Shown here: positions 25,790-34,981 of the stretch, piece after piece
How positions within the stretch are numbered: position 1 is the first letter of the stretch
Layout: the number at the start of each line of letters is the position of its first letter
Program-made: the position numbers and the translations under genes
The notes under the pieces: generated by a model
Seen by the model: only the letters and a program-made list of their open reading frames with translations
What the model was told of the DNA's origin: nothing
The model's database searches: none
Assembly: GCA_963772955.1 (NCBI GenBank)
Contig: CAVYZF010000009.1
Location: forward strand, 868,001 to 932,000
Direction: 5' to 3'
Source: Gp6-AA40 sp963772955
GTDB lineage: Bacteria; Acidobacteriota; Vicinamibacteria; Vicinamibacterales; UBA2999
Length of the DNA stretch: 64,000 nt

Positions 25790-25795
25790 AATTTA
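25790..25795 (-). promoter_or_regulatory. -10-like box TAAATT, 8 bases before the PilZ ATG
   Basis: In the 40-base gap between the pseudo-receiver and PilZ genes, TAAATT is followed by CGCTGTAG and ATG. This would allow separate, leaderless expression of the PilZ gene. Confidence 0.4.
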
Positions 25796-25821
25796 CCTTA
25801 GGCCGTTATGCGGGCCCAAAT

Positions 25822-26196
25822 CTAGTTCATCCGAAGCGCTGCGCGGTTCGGAAACAGGCTTTCCTCGTCGTCGGTGAGCTGCGAGAGCACCGTGCCGAAG
25901 TCCTGTCCTTCGGATTCAGTCGTGTAGGTCAGCACCGGAATGCCACACGTCTCCGGATCAAGTTTGAGCATCGTCAAGATCTGAAATCCCTCGAGACGCT
26001 CGATCCGCGTGCACAGGATCACCAGGTTGGGGAGCACCTTCCTGATCTGCGAGTACGCACGATCACCTGGTTCAACGAAAACCATGTCGTAGCGACCAGC
26101 ATCGAGCACCGATTCAAGCATGCCGAGAACTTCGGTATTGCCGTTGACGACGACAACCTTCTGAACTGGCGTAGTGAATAGGTTCGGCTCAGTCAT
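25822..26196 (-). CDS. Degenerate response-regulator receiver protein
   Basis: About 124 residues with a receiver-like alternating pattern: VVVVNGNTEVLGMLESVLDAG, LPNLVILCTRIERLEGFQIL, IPVLTYTTESE. The phospho-acceptor Asp is replaced by Cys (PNLVILC) and the acidic pair near the N-terminus by NGN, so it is not expected to be phosphorylated. ATG 26196 gives the minimal domain; ATG 26262, preceded by AGGCGG, would add 22 residues and is equally plausible. Likely an output or scaffold partner of the PilZ protein downstream. Confidence 0.68.
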   Translation of the reverse strand: MTEPNLFTTPVQKVVVVNGNTEVLGMLESVLDAGRYDMVFVEPGDRAYSQIRKVLPNLVILCTRIERLEGFQILTMLKLDPETCGIPVLTYTTESEGQDFGTVLSQLTDDEESLFPNRAALRMN

Positions 26197-26498
26197 TGAG
26201 GTAACCCGCCCTTCAGGCTCCGGCTGATACAGGATCCGTGCCACGAGGGCTGGGTCGTACATACCGCCTGTCTTACTGGTCTTATCGTCAGATCGACGAC
26301 ATCCGACAGAGCCCTGGCGGGACGCGCACAAACACGAAGACCCCGTCATAAGTTCATGGGGTACAGCCGTTTAGTCTGTGGAAACAGCGCAAAAATCAAG
26401 TCACGACAACTGCGAACTTCTCCCGAGTTTTCGTGGTCGAGGAGGTGACGAAACTTGTCGATGTGGCCACTTTACGGCAGTCTGTGGACGGAGGAGCG

Positions 26499-27977
26499 AT
26501 GGACATCTACCGGAACTACATCGACGGAGCGTGGATTCCCTCGCAATCCCGCCGCACGTTCGAGAACCGGAACCCAGCCAATCGAGACGAGATGATCGGG
26601 TTGTTTCAGGACTCGAGTCGCGACGATGTCGAGGCTGCTCTTGACGCGGCTGAACGTGCGTACGTTTCGTGGCGGTTGGTGCCTGCTCCGAAGCGCGCTG
26701 AGATGCTGTTTGCAGCGGCGCAGATCATTGCCGCGCGCAAGGAAGCGTTCGCGCGTGACATGACTCGCGAGATGGGAAAGGTGCTCGAAGAAACTCGCGG
26801 CGACGTGCAGGAGGCGATCGACATGACGTACTTCATCGCTGGCGAGGGCCGGCGTCAGTACGGTCAGACAGTGCCGTCCGAACTGCGTGACAAGTTTGCG
26901 ATGTCGGTACGGCAACCGCTCGGTGTCTGTTCGATCATCACGCCATGGAATTTCCCGATGGCGATTCCGTCCTGGAAGATCGCGCCGGCACTCGTGTGCG
27001 GGAACACGGTCGTCTTCAAGCCAGCGACGTTGACGCCGCTATCAGCCGTGAACTTCGTCAAGGTGCTCGAGGAGGCCGGCATTCCACCCGGTGTCGTCAA
27101 CCTGGTGACCGGAGGTCCAGACGTGGGTGAGTTGATGACGACGCACGACGCCGTGAGGGTGGTGTCGTTCACCGGATCGACCGGGGTGGGTCGAGTGGTG
27201 AATCAGCACGCCGCGTCGACGTTCAAGAAGACGCATCTCGAGATGGGCGGCAAGAACGTCGTCATGATCATGGACGACGCGCAGTTGGAACTTGCGGTCG
27301 AAGGTTGCCTGTGGGGTGGATTCGGCACGACCGGCCAGCGCTGCACGGCCGCGAGTCGCGTCGTCGTGCACGAGAAGGTGTACGACGAGTTCCTGCGTGA
27401 GTTCACGGCACGCGCAGGAGAGTTGCGGGTCGGCGATGGTCTTGACGATCGCACGCAGATGGGACCGTCCGTGAGCGAGTCGCAGCTCGAAACGGTGATG
27501 AAGTACGTGCAGATCGGGAAGAGCGAAGGCGCGCGACTCGTGACGGGGGGCAACCGCTTGACGTCAGGGGCGCTCTCGAAGGGATGGTTTCATGAGCCGA
27601 CGGTGTTTGGCGACGTCGATCCTTCGATGCGCATCGCGAAGGAAGAGATCTTCGGCCCCGTCGTCTCCGTGATGCGATGCCGATCGCTCGAGGACGCCGT
27701 CGAGATCGGCAACAGCGTCGCCTATGGGCTCTCCGCATCGATCTACACGCGCGACGTCAACAAGGCGTTCACTGCCATGCGCGACATGTACACCGGCATC
27801 TTCTACGTGAACGCGCCGACGATTGGCGCCGAAGTGCATCTGCCGTTCGGTGGCACGAAGACGACGGGCAACGGTCATCGCGAAGCGGGCACAGCCGCCC
27901 TTGACGTGTTCTCAGAATGGAAATCGATCTACGTGGACTTCAGTGGCAAGCTGCAGCGCGCGCAGATAGACACTTAG
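26499..27977 (+). CDS. NAD(P)-dependent aldehyde dehydrogenase
   Basis: 492 residues, ALDH superfamily. The catalytic Cys lies in GTTGQRCTAASR (about 276-287), the general-base Glu in LEMGGKN (about 247-253), and the coenzyme motif in FTGSTGVG (about 222-229). The sequence is closest in pattern to succinate-semialdehyde, ketoglutarate-semialdehyde or alpha-aminoadipic-type enzymes; the substrate is not determined. Start 26499 has a strong GGAGGA 5 bases upstream; the longer frame has none. TAG stop starts the next array. Confidence 0.9.
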   Translation: MDIYRNYIDGAWIPSQSRRTFENRNPANRDEMIGLFQDSSRDDVEAALDAAERAYVSWRLVPAPKRAEMLFAAAQIIAARKEAFARDMTREMGKVLEETRGDVQEAIDMTYFIAGEGRRQYGQTVPSELRDKFAMSVRQPLGVCSIITPWNFPMAIPSWKIAPALVCGNTVVFKPATLTPLSAVNFVKVLEEAGIPPGVVNLVTGGPDVGELMTTHDAVRVVSFTGSTGVGRVVNQHAASTFKKTHLEMGGKNVVMIMDDAQLELAVEGCLWGGFGTTGQRCTAASRVVVHEKVYDEFLREFTARAGELRVGDGLDDRTQMGPSVSESQLETVMKYVQIGKSEGARLVTGGNRLTSGALSKGWFHEPTVFGDVDPSMRIAKEEIFGPVVSVMRCRSLEDAVEIGNSVAYGLSASIYTRDVNKAFTAMRDMYTGIFYVNAPTIGAEVHLPFGGTKTTGNGHREAGTAALDVFSEWKSIYVDFSGKLQRAQIDT

Positions 27978-28062
27978 CTGGTTGGTGGATGGTGGTTCGT
28001 GGTTGGTGGAGAAACCGTGGACTGTGGAGCGTGGACCGCGGACTGAGGACCGGGGACCAGAA
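27975..28062 (+). repeat. Two heptamer arrays after the aldehyde dehydrogenase gene
   Basis: First array: GGTTGGT, GGATGGT, GGTTCGT, GGTTGGT (about 27981-28010). Second: GGACTGT, GGAGCGT, GGACCGC, GGACTGA, GGACCGG, GGACC (about 28018-28060), whose word matches the right arm of the palindrome at 3654. Both keep period 7. The stop TAG (27975-27977) directly precedes or starts the first array. Confidence 0.75.
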
Positions 28063-28097
28063 AAGAAAAGGCCGGCACGAAGCCGGCCTTTTTCTTT
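28063..28097. terminator. Bidirectional intrinsic terminator, ALDH / TonB receptor
   Basis: Stem GGCCGGC/GCCGGCC with a 5-base loop, flanked by AAAAGAAAA on the left and TTTTTCTTT on the right, so it terminates both convergent genes. A second hairpin (GGCCGGT/ACCGGCC, 28103-28120) follows before the receptor stop. Confidence 0.88.
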
Positions 28098-28128
28098 GCG
28101 AGGGCCGGTCGAAACCGGCCTCACATGT

Positions 28129-31100
28129 TTAGAACAGGAAGCGAACCGTGAAGCGACCGTCGAATCCGGGATTGTAGATGTCGCCCATCTGGTACCGCGG
28201 GTCCTGGTAGCCCGCTCCCACGGAGCCGGCCGGTTTCTGTGCATCAGCCGTCCGCGCGAGGAGCGCGTTGTAGTCGTACCCGTTGAGCAGGTTCTGGCTT
28301 GCGAGCTGCAGCGCCGAGCTGGGCAGCACGCGGCCATTACCGCCGATTCGATTGACCGACTCGAACACGTGACGCACTTGCTGCTGGTTGAAGATGTTGA
28401 GCGCGTTGAACTCGAGACGGAGCTTCTTCGTTCCGGCCAGCCCGAACTCATGTGAGACGAGCAGGTCGGTCTGAGACAGCATCGGCGTTCTACCGAGCGA
28501 GCCACGTCCCTCGACGAGAATCGGGTAGCGGTAGATGGAATTGACCGACTTCGTGATCGGAGTCCCGCTTCCGCCGTAGAAGTTCAGACCAACGTTGGTG
28601 CCGGTCTTGAACAGATAGGAGCCGTACACCTTGACGACGTGCGGGCGGTCGGTCGGAAGCCGACCGTCGACACCTACGTTTCCGTGCGAGTCGAACATCA
28701 TCTCATCCAAGTCCCATGCTCTGGTGGCATTGCCTCCTGGTCGTGCAACGGCACCGAAGGGGTCCTGCGAGACGATGTATGAGCGGCCCGGTGCCACAGT
28801 TTCGTCGGTGTTTACCAAGCCCGGGTAGTTGCCGTACAGGCGACTCAGTACATAACTACCGCCGAGGAACCAGCTGTTGCTGAAGCGGCGGTTCGCTGTG
28901 AACTCGAGAGCCGTGTAGTTCCGTTTCGCCTTGGGCATCGGGAAAGGAGGCGTCTGTCCTGTGGGAATGACGAGTTCTGCGAGTCCCTCGCCGGGGTTTC
29001 CGTAGATGTACGCCTCGCTGCCGTTTACGAGCGTGCCGAGGTCCTCGATCGTGCGCAGGAGGTTCGTCCGGACGAAGTTCACGCCCACGACGGTATTGGT
29101 ACGGACTTGGTACTCGAAACCGAGGTTGTAGGCATCCTGCGCCATCGGCTTCATGTCCGGATCGACGACATCCGAACCGAAGCTCGGGATGCGGCTGTCC
29201 TTGTAGGAGTCAGCCTGACTGTCCCACAGATTTCTTCCCGTCAGATTCGCTCGGCTCAGCTTTGAGAGGTCCGGATCGTCCAGGGTTCGGAAGCGAGTCT
29301 GCCAGTGATCGCCGCCGAAGGTGCCGCGTGCGAGCTCGTACTTCGTCCAGTCGTAATAACGACCGTATGAACCGGAGATCTTGACACGATCGTCGCCGAA
29401 CAGGTTGTATGCGAACCCGAGACGCGGCGCGAACTTCTCACCCCAGCCGAAGTGGATGGCGGTTTCCTGGATGTCGGGCCGGAACGACGGGATGTCCTCG
29501 CTCTCGAACCGCATGCCCAGGTTCAGCGTCAGCCGAGAGTTGACCTGCCAGTTGTCCTGCACAAACAGGCTGAGGATGTTGGCGCCCGCTAGACCAACAG
29601 TACCGATGTCATCGATCGTGTAGTAGCCGTAAGTACCGGTACCTGAGCCCACTCCAGGCACATCACTGGTGTAGACAGAGTTCCAAAACACGGTCACGTA
29701 ACCCTGGTTGGGATACGACAACTGCACATCGTTCGTCGCGTGTGAGTAGCCAAAGCCACCCTTGAATTGGTGCTGACCTGCCCCATTCACCATCTGGGTG
29801 ACGGAGAAATCGACGAAGTTCCGCGTTGTGAGGTCGTGATCTTTGATCTGAATTCGCGGGAGGTTGCTGTACCCTGTCGCCTGCCGATACTGCACTGGAA
29901 CTGTGGCGAAAAGGTTTGCGGGAAGTGAGGAGGTCGGCGTCGCCAACTCGAACGTCTGCGACGTATTGACGCCGGTGTCGGAGTAGTCGTCCCGCATGTA
30001 TCCGCCGCGCATCGAGATGAGCGTCTTGTCCGTCGCCGTGTAGTCGCCGGTGTACGCCATATTCCACTGAGGAATCTCGTAGCCCAACTCCTGTCGAGCC
30101 GCGAAGAACGTCGCATCGTTCGTGGTTCGATTCGCCGTCGCTCCGTCATAACCGACGATCGACCCATCCGCCTTGTCTGGCGTCCAAAGACCGGAAACAT
30201 TGAGCTGGAGTCGCGAAAGCGGCGAGTAAGTGACCTTGCCGAACAGGCTCTGCGTCGTGCGATCGCGAGTAACGGGTACCACCTCTCCCGTATTGAGTGT
30301 GTAGTTCCGCGTCAGGCTCTCAAGGCGAGGCGAAGCAGATCCAAAGAAGAAGAGATGGTCTCTGACAATCGGTCCGCCGATGGTTCCGCCGAACTCGTTC
30401 CGGTTGAACTCTTGATCGTCGTCCTGAACGATCGCCGCCGAATTCTGCGTGACAGGATCGATCTGCAGACGCTGAGCCAGGCCGTTGTTCGAACGCAGCC
30501 AGCTTGCGGAGTAGTGCTCGTAGAGTGAACCCCGGAACGTATTGCCGCCCGACTTGGTGACGGCGCTGATCACGCCACCGAGGGCGCCGCCGTACTCAGC
30601 CTCGAGCCCCGACGTCTTGACCTGCACCTCCTGGAGGTACTCGAAGACGGCATCCTGCCGCTGCTGGCCGTGGATCTGGCTCACCACGGAAACACCATCC
30701 ACCGTGAAATTGTTTTCACCCGCCGAAGCGCCGTTCACCTGGAAGCCGCCCTCGACTGAGCCGAAGTTGACCGATGGCAGCGACGTCGCCAGTGCCTGGA
30801 AGCTGCGGCCCTTGGGCATCGACTTCGAATTCTTCTGCGGGGATGTTCTTCTGGTGAGTGGTCGAGGCCACGTCGATGAGCGGCGTGCCGGCGAGGACCT
30901 GCACGGTCTCGGTCACGCCTCCAACGCGCAGGCTCGAATCAACAGTGGCGGTTGTCCCGAGGAGGAGGATGACACTCGGTGCCTCCTGCGTGATGAAACC
31001 CGAGAGCTCGAACTTGACTGCATAGCGTCCCGGGTCGAGCGCCGTCGCGTAGAAGGTGCCGTTTGCATCGCTCACGACAACCGTCGAACGCTGGGTCTCG

Positions 31101-31252
31101 TTGTTCGTCACAGTGACTGTGACACCAGGCAACACGGCGCCGGTCTGGTCCGTGACCTTCCCGGTGATGTTGCCAAATCGTTCCTGCGCGGCTGCGAGGC
31201 CCGTCACGGCCAGCGCAAACGCCACAAGAAGAGCACATATACGTGCGTACAT
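28129..31252 (-). CDS. TonB-dependent receptor, Oar-like, frameshifted
   Basis: Signal peptide MYARICALLVAFALAVTGLAAA, a carboxypeptidase-regulatory beta-sandwich (about 27-110: GKVTDQTGAVLPGVTVTVTN), a plug (about 130-260) and a 22-strand barrel ending in FLF-stop. It imports a large ligand such as oligosaccharide, powered by TonB. Total length is 3n+1. The frame breaks near 30825-30831; EEF-E-V-D should read EEFESMPKGRSF, and removing one base gives a complete protein of about 1040 residues. Divergent or operon partners are absent; a structured 5' region lies upstream. Confidence 0.85.
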
Positions 31253-31268
31253 CAGTTCTCTCTCCTTA

Positions 31269-31310
31269 AAAGCTCTTGCTCTCTTGAGTAAAGCTGTTGC
31301 TCTCTTCAGT
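31269..31310 (-). repeat. 21-base tandem repeat in the receptor 5' leader
   Basis: Units 31269-31289 and 31290-31310 match at 19 of 21 positions. On the minus strand they precede AAGGAGAG and ATG (31252). They may bind a repressor or RNA-binding protein, or form alternative leader structures. Confidence 0.65.
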
Positions 31311-31314
31311 TAAT

Positions 31315-31327
31315 GGGAACCGCTTAC
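31315..31327 (-). promoter_or_regulatory. LacI-type operator-like site upstream of the TonB receptor
   Basis: GGGAACCGCTTAC resembles the CG-centred half-sites used by LacI/GalR-family regulators of sugar uptake loci. It lies about 65 bases before the receptor start. This is pattern resemblance only; no regulator gene is nearby. Confidence 0.25.
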
Positions 31328-31413
31328 GAAAAACGTGTACCAGCTGTCACCTGTGGCAATTTGCTGGATTTTCTGTGACTTGTTGCTCAGGACGCCTGCG
31401 AACGGGGCGAATA

Positions 31414-31470
31414 GATCCATGAGGAGCAACATTACGAACCAAAATCATGGATCAGTCGGCATTCGTAATG
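31414..31470. other. Interleaved inverted repeats (pseudoknot-like)
   Basis: GATCCATGA (31414-31422) pairs with TCATGGATC (31445-31453), and CATTACGAA (31430-31438) pairs with TTCGTAATG (31462-31470). All 18 pairs are perfect and the four arms alternate, giving an H-type pseudoknot topology with loops of 6-8 bases. Alternatively they are two overlapping protein-binding palindromes. Confidence 0.6.
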
Positions 31471-31646
31471 CAAGGATAACGCTTGGTCACTTCTGGCTGT
31501 CAATTGGGACCAACCCTAATAGGGTACGGGCACCGTACTTATCGGGATAAAGGGACGAAAACAGAAGGGGATAGGGGAAAGGGATGGTGCCGGCCAAGGG
31601 TCAGGGCAATGCCCTCGGCCCGGCGCGGGACTGCGTTTCGTCCCAG

Positions 31647-33741
31647 CTATTTCGTCAGTGTAAACGCGACCAGCGTGTCTGTAGCGACGACCGCAACGTA
31701 CTGCTTTCCGTCTTTACCTTGATAGGTCATCGGATTCGCATTGACCTGACCTTCGACCCGCGCGACCCAGAGTTCCTTGCCGGTCTTCGAGTCGAAGGCG
31801 CGGAAGCGTCGATCGGTTGTCGCGCCCACGAAGACGAGACCTCCCGCAGTCGCAGTCGGACCGGCGCTGCCGCTGTTGCCAGTGAGCTGTTTCCCTTCTG
31901 GTAGCGCTTCCGTCAAACCGAGCGGCGTCTCCCACGCGATCTCTCCCGTGTTCGCATTCACCGCAACGAGACGGCCCCACGGTGGTCGCTGGCAGGGCAG
32001 GTTCGCGAGCGTGCGACCGCTCTCGTCTTTGAGTGGAGCACTGAACGTGAAGTAGGGACCGGCACCGTTCACGCTCCCGCGATCGAACGGAATGGTCGAC
32101 CCTGCGGTCCCGTTCCCGTAGTTTTGACCGGGCCGCTTCTCCTCGATCCAACCCACGAGCGACGTGTCGTGCGCATTGACGAACACGTAACCGTTCGTGG
32201 GATCCACCGCCGCACCACCCCAGTTCACACCTCCAGTCCCGCCGGGGAACTGAATGGTGCTCTTCGGCGGCTCGCCCGCAGCATGAAAGCCGAACGGAGT
32301 GAACGCACCCGCGTTCGCGAAGCCACCGCTCTTGTCCCACAGCGCCTGGCACTCAGCAACATGCTGCGCCGATGTGTCTTCGGGGCGAACCATGTCGCGC
32401 TCTTTGTTGAACTCGACGCGCGAGAGTGGACGCGCGGGCTTGATCGGAAACGGCTGCGTCGGTGAGTACCACTCGCCAGGGACGCTGCCCTTCGGCACCG
32501 GCCGCTCTTCGACACCGAAGATGGGTTTGCCCGTGACGCGATCGAGGATGAACATGAATCCGGTCTTGCCGACCGACACGAGCGCGGGAATCCGCTTGCC
32601 GCCTGCCCCGAGCGGAGTCGAGGGGTTCTGAACGATGTCGACGAGCGCCGGCGGGCTCGGCATATCCGAGTCCCAGAGATCGTGATGCACGGTCTGGAAG
32701 TGCCAGATGTATTTGCCGGTCTCTGCGTTGACCGCGACGATCGAATTCGCGAAGAGGTTGTTGCCCGGTCGATCGCCGCCCCAGTAGTTCCCTGCGGGCC
32801 CTGCGACTGGCATGTAGAGAATGCCGCGCTCTTCGTCGAGCGTCATGTACCACGCCCACACGTTGACGCCCGATCGATTGCGCCAGCCGCGATCGAGCCA
32901 CGTGTCGTGCCCGACCTCACCGGGCAGCGGCACAGTGTGGAAGTCCCACAGATGTTTTCCTGTTCGAATGTCAAACGCGCGCGTGTCCCCCGGTGCGCCG
33001 AGCGCGATCTCGCCGGTTGTCGCGCCGAGGATCGCAACGCTCCTGTAGATGGTCGGCACGCCATTCCACGGCACGCCGATGTCGACGACACCGTTGCGGC
33101 CGAAGTCAGGGACGGGATTGCCGTTCGCGGCATCGAGCGCCACGAGACGAGGACCCGCCGTCAGCAGAATTCGAGGCGTGAGCTTGCCATCGCCGGGCCA
33201 GTACGCCACGCCGCGTGCGGTCGTCTCCATCCCGATCGGCATCAGGTAGCGCCACAGCTCCTTACCTGTATGCGCTTCGATCGCGAGGACCTGGTTGCCA
33301 CGGGCGGGCAGATACATCACGCCGCCGACGACGATCGGCGTCGCCTGCGGATTGCTGCCCGAGGCCTCGAGCCCATCGTTGGCACCTCCGCGTCCCTCGA
33401 CGCTGCTCGGGACGCCCTGAGCGTTAGTCGAAGGGCGTGCCTGACCGGCCGCAGCATTCCCGGCGGCACCCGCGCCGCGTCCAGCGGGTGCAGTTGGCGC
33501 CGCGGGGGCTGGACCACCACCGCGCCGTCCTCCAGGCTGCGTCAGTTGGTACTGACCACGCAGGTGCGAGATTCGCGACGTTGCTGGTGGTGATCTCGTT
33601 GAGAGGGGAGTAACGCGCGCCTGCCAGGTTGCGGCTGTAGAGCGGCCAGTCACCCGGGGCGGGCCCGCGCTGATTGGATTGCGCCGAGACGACGATCGTG
33701 ATTGCGATGAGGACGAGCGGAACCGGAAAGAATCGCTTCAT
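31647..33741 (-). CDS. PQQ-dependent (quinoprotein) dehydrogenase, glucose-dehydrogenase-like, frameshifted
   Basis: Signal peptide MKRFFPVPLVLIAITIVVSA then the N-terminal DWPLYSRNLAGARYSPL of PQQ propeller dehydrogenases. The eight-bladed propeller shows repeated DxxTGKxxW motifs and VHHDLWDSDMPSPPALVDI, as in soluble or membrane glucose/quinate enzymes without the membrane domain. Length is 3n+1; the frame breaks near 33562-33566, where APAW-S-V-P should read APAWQYQL. Repair gives about 697 residues. A low-complexity Gly/Ala/Pro insertion (about residues 70-120) contains the composite palindrome, and another palindrome unit lies at 32606. Confidence 0.83.
32606..32625 (-). repeat. Single B-type palindrome unit in frame in the quinoprotein gene
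   Basis: CCCCGAGCGGAGTCGAGGGG; on the coding strand it is read as N-P-S-T-P-L-G, again with PST in frame. It lies in a loop after the PALVDI blade. Confidence 0.6.
33391..33437 (-). repeat. Composite palindrome in frame in the quinoprotein gene
   Basis: Read on the coding (minus) strand, unit A (33413-33437, CCCTTCGACTAACGCTCAGGG core) is followed by unit B (33391-33414, CCCGAGC...GTCGAGGGA core). The order, orientation and reading frame (P-S-T) equal those in rng at 1121-1168. It sits in the low-complexity linker. Confidence 0.75.
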
Positions 33742-33749
33742 GGCTGGGC

Positions 33750-33755
33750 AGTATA
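33750..33755 (-). promoter_or_regulatory. -10-like box TATACT, 8 bases before ATG of the quinoprotein gene
   Basis: Minus strand TATACT, then GCCCAGCC, then ATG (33741). The heptamer array 33761-33862 begins directly upstream, where a -35 would be expected. Confidence 0.48.
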
Positions 33756-33760
33756 ACCAT

Positions 33761-33862
33761 TCGGGGTTCGGGGTTCGGGGTTCGGGGTTCGGGGTTCGGG
33801 GTTCGGGGTTCGGGGTTCGGGATCCGGGATCCGGGATCCGGGATCCGGGCTTCGGGATTGGG
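33761..33862. repeat. Heptamer array GGGGTTC x about 9, then GGGATCC x 4
   Basis: A nearly perfect period-7 array of GGGGTTC that switches word to GGGATCC and then degenerates (GGGCTTC, GGGATTG). It occupies the divergent gap between the quinoprotein and LeuB-like genes. GGGATCC is shared with the palindrome at 12488. The perfect repeats suggest recent expansion by slippage. Confidence 0.92.
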
Positions 33863-33889
33863 AATGTCTCTCGTGATTGAATACGACTC

Positions 33890-34924
33890 GTGGCGCACCG
33901 CGTTGCAGTGATTCCCGGTGACGGCATCGGGCCTGAGGTGATCGCTCAGGCGGTCACCCTGTTGCAGGCGCTTGGCGGCGTGGACCTCCATCACCTTCCG
34001 TGGGGCGCCGATCACTATCTCTCGACCGGTGAGACGGTCCCGGGCGGTGGATACGATCTGTTGCGATCGTTCGATGCGATTCTGATCGGGGCGCTCGGCG
34101 ATCCACGGGTGCCCGACAACAGGCACGCGCGCGACATCCTGCTCGGCACTCGCTTCGAGCTCGATCTCTACGTGAACTATCGGCCGGTCCGGTTGCTCGA
34201 CGCGCGACTCTGTCCGCTGAAAGATCGCACGCCGGCTGACGTGGACTTCGTCGTCCTTCGCGAAAACACGGAAGGTCTCTACGTCGGTGTCGGCGGCCGC
34301 TTCAAAGCCGGCACATCCGACGAGATCGCAATTCAGGAAGAGATCAACACGTACAAGGGCGTCCATCGCATCATCCGTCATGCGTTCGACGTCGCTCGAA
34401 CGTGTACGCGTCACGCAGTCTGCATGGCGGACAAGAGCAACGCGATGCAGGAAGGGCATGCCTTGTGGCAGCGGGTCTTTCGTGAGGTCAGTGCGGACTA
34501 TCCGGACGTGTCGGCCCGACACCTCTATATAGATGCGTTGGCGATGATGCTCGTCCAGGACCCCCGCCAGTTCGACGTTATCGTCACCAACAACCTCTTC
34601 GGCGACATCATCACGGACATCGGTGGCGCACTGCAGGGCGGTCTGGGCATGGCGGCATCGGCGAACCTCCACCCTGGACGAACCTCGATGTTCGAGCCGG
34701 TGCACGGCTCGGCGCCGCCGCTGGCCGGAAGGGATCAAGCCAACCCGATCGGCGCGATCCTTTCAGCGGCGTTGATGCTGGACGCCCTGGGTCGGCGAGG
34801 CGACGCGGAGCGAATCGATCGAGCGGTCGAATCAGCGGTTCTTGACGGTGCGGTGACGCGCGATGTTGGCGGAAATCTCGGCACGATTGCCGCCGGTGAT
34901 GCCATACGCCGGAGACTCACCTGA
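33890..34924 (+). CDS. Isocitrate/isopropylmalate dehydrogenase family protein (LeuB-like)
   Basis: 344 residues, beta-decarboxylating dehydrogenase. Features are VIPGDGIGPEV (6-16), ALGDPRVPD, the substrate helix with LRENTEGLYVGVGG (about 123-136), the YIDALAMML region (about 213) and GSAPPLAGRDQANPIG (about 275). It differs in the substrate loop from canonical isocitrate dehydrogenase, so 3-isopropylmalate, tartrate or homoisocitrate-type substrates are possible. GTG start at 33890 follows a heptamer array. It precedes fae by 57 bases. Confidence 0.85.
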   Translation: MAHRVAVIPGDGIGPEVIAQAVTLLQALGGVDLHHLPWGADHYLSTGETVPGGGYDLLRSFDAILIGALGDPRVPDNRHARDILLGTRFELDLYVNYRPVRLLDARLCPLKDRTPADVDFVVLRENTEGLYVGVGGRFKAGTSDEIAIQEEINTYKGVHRIIRHAFDVARTCTRHAVCMADKSNAMQEGHALWQRVFREVSADYPDVSARHLYIDALAMMLVQDPRQFDVIVTNNLFGDIITDIGGALQGGLGMAASANLHPGRTSMFEPVHGSAPPLAGRDQANPIGAILSAALMLDALGRRGDAERIDRAVESAVLDGAVTRDVGGNLGTIAAGDAIRRRLT

Positions 34925-34981
34925 GTGATACACTCCTCAGGCTCCAACTACCTTAATTTCTTGACGCAGGAGAGTATCGAC

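Larger units (their letters stand above)
31253..31646. other. 394-base gene-free region between TonB receptor and quinoprotein genes
   Basis: The region lies upstream of the TonB receptor (minus) and downstream of the quinoprotein stop. It contains a 21-base tandem repeat beside the receptor ribosome site, a possible operator near 31315, two interleaved 9-base inverted repeats (31414-31470) and two further small palindromes (31513-31525 and 31524-31538). No open frame with coding character was found. It is AT-richer than its surroundings. Confidence 0.6.

Noticed and set aside
33761..33862. Dense repeats that could suggest a CRISPR array
   Set aside because: The unit is only 7 bases with no spacers, and no cas genes are in the window.
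33650..34738. Long minus-strand reading frame opposite the LeuB-like gene
   Set aside because: It is the antisense shadow of a well-conserved gene and includes translated heptamer repeats (PNPEPRT-type); no family resemblance.
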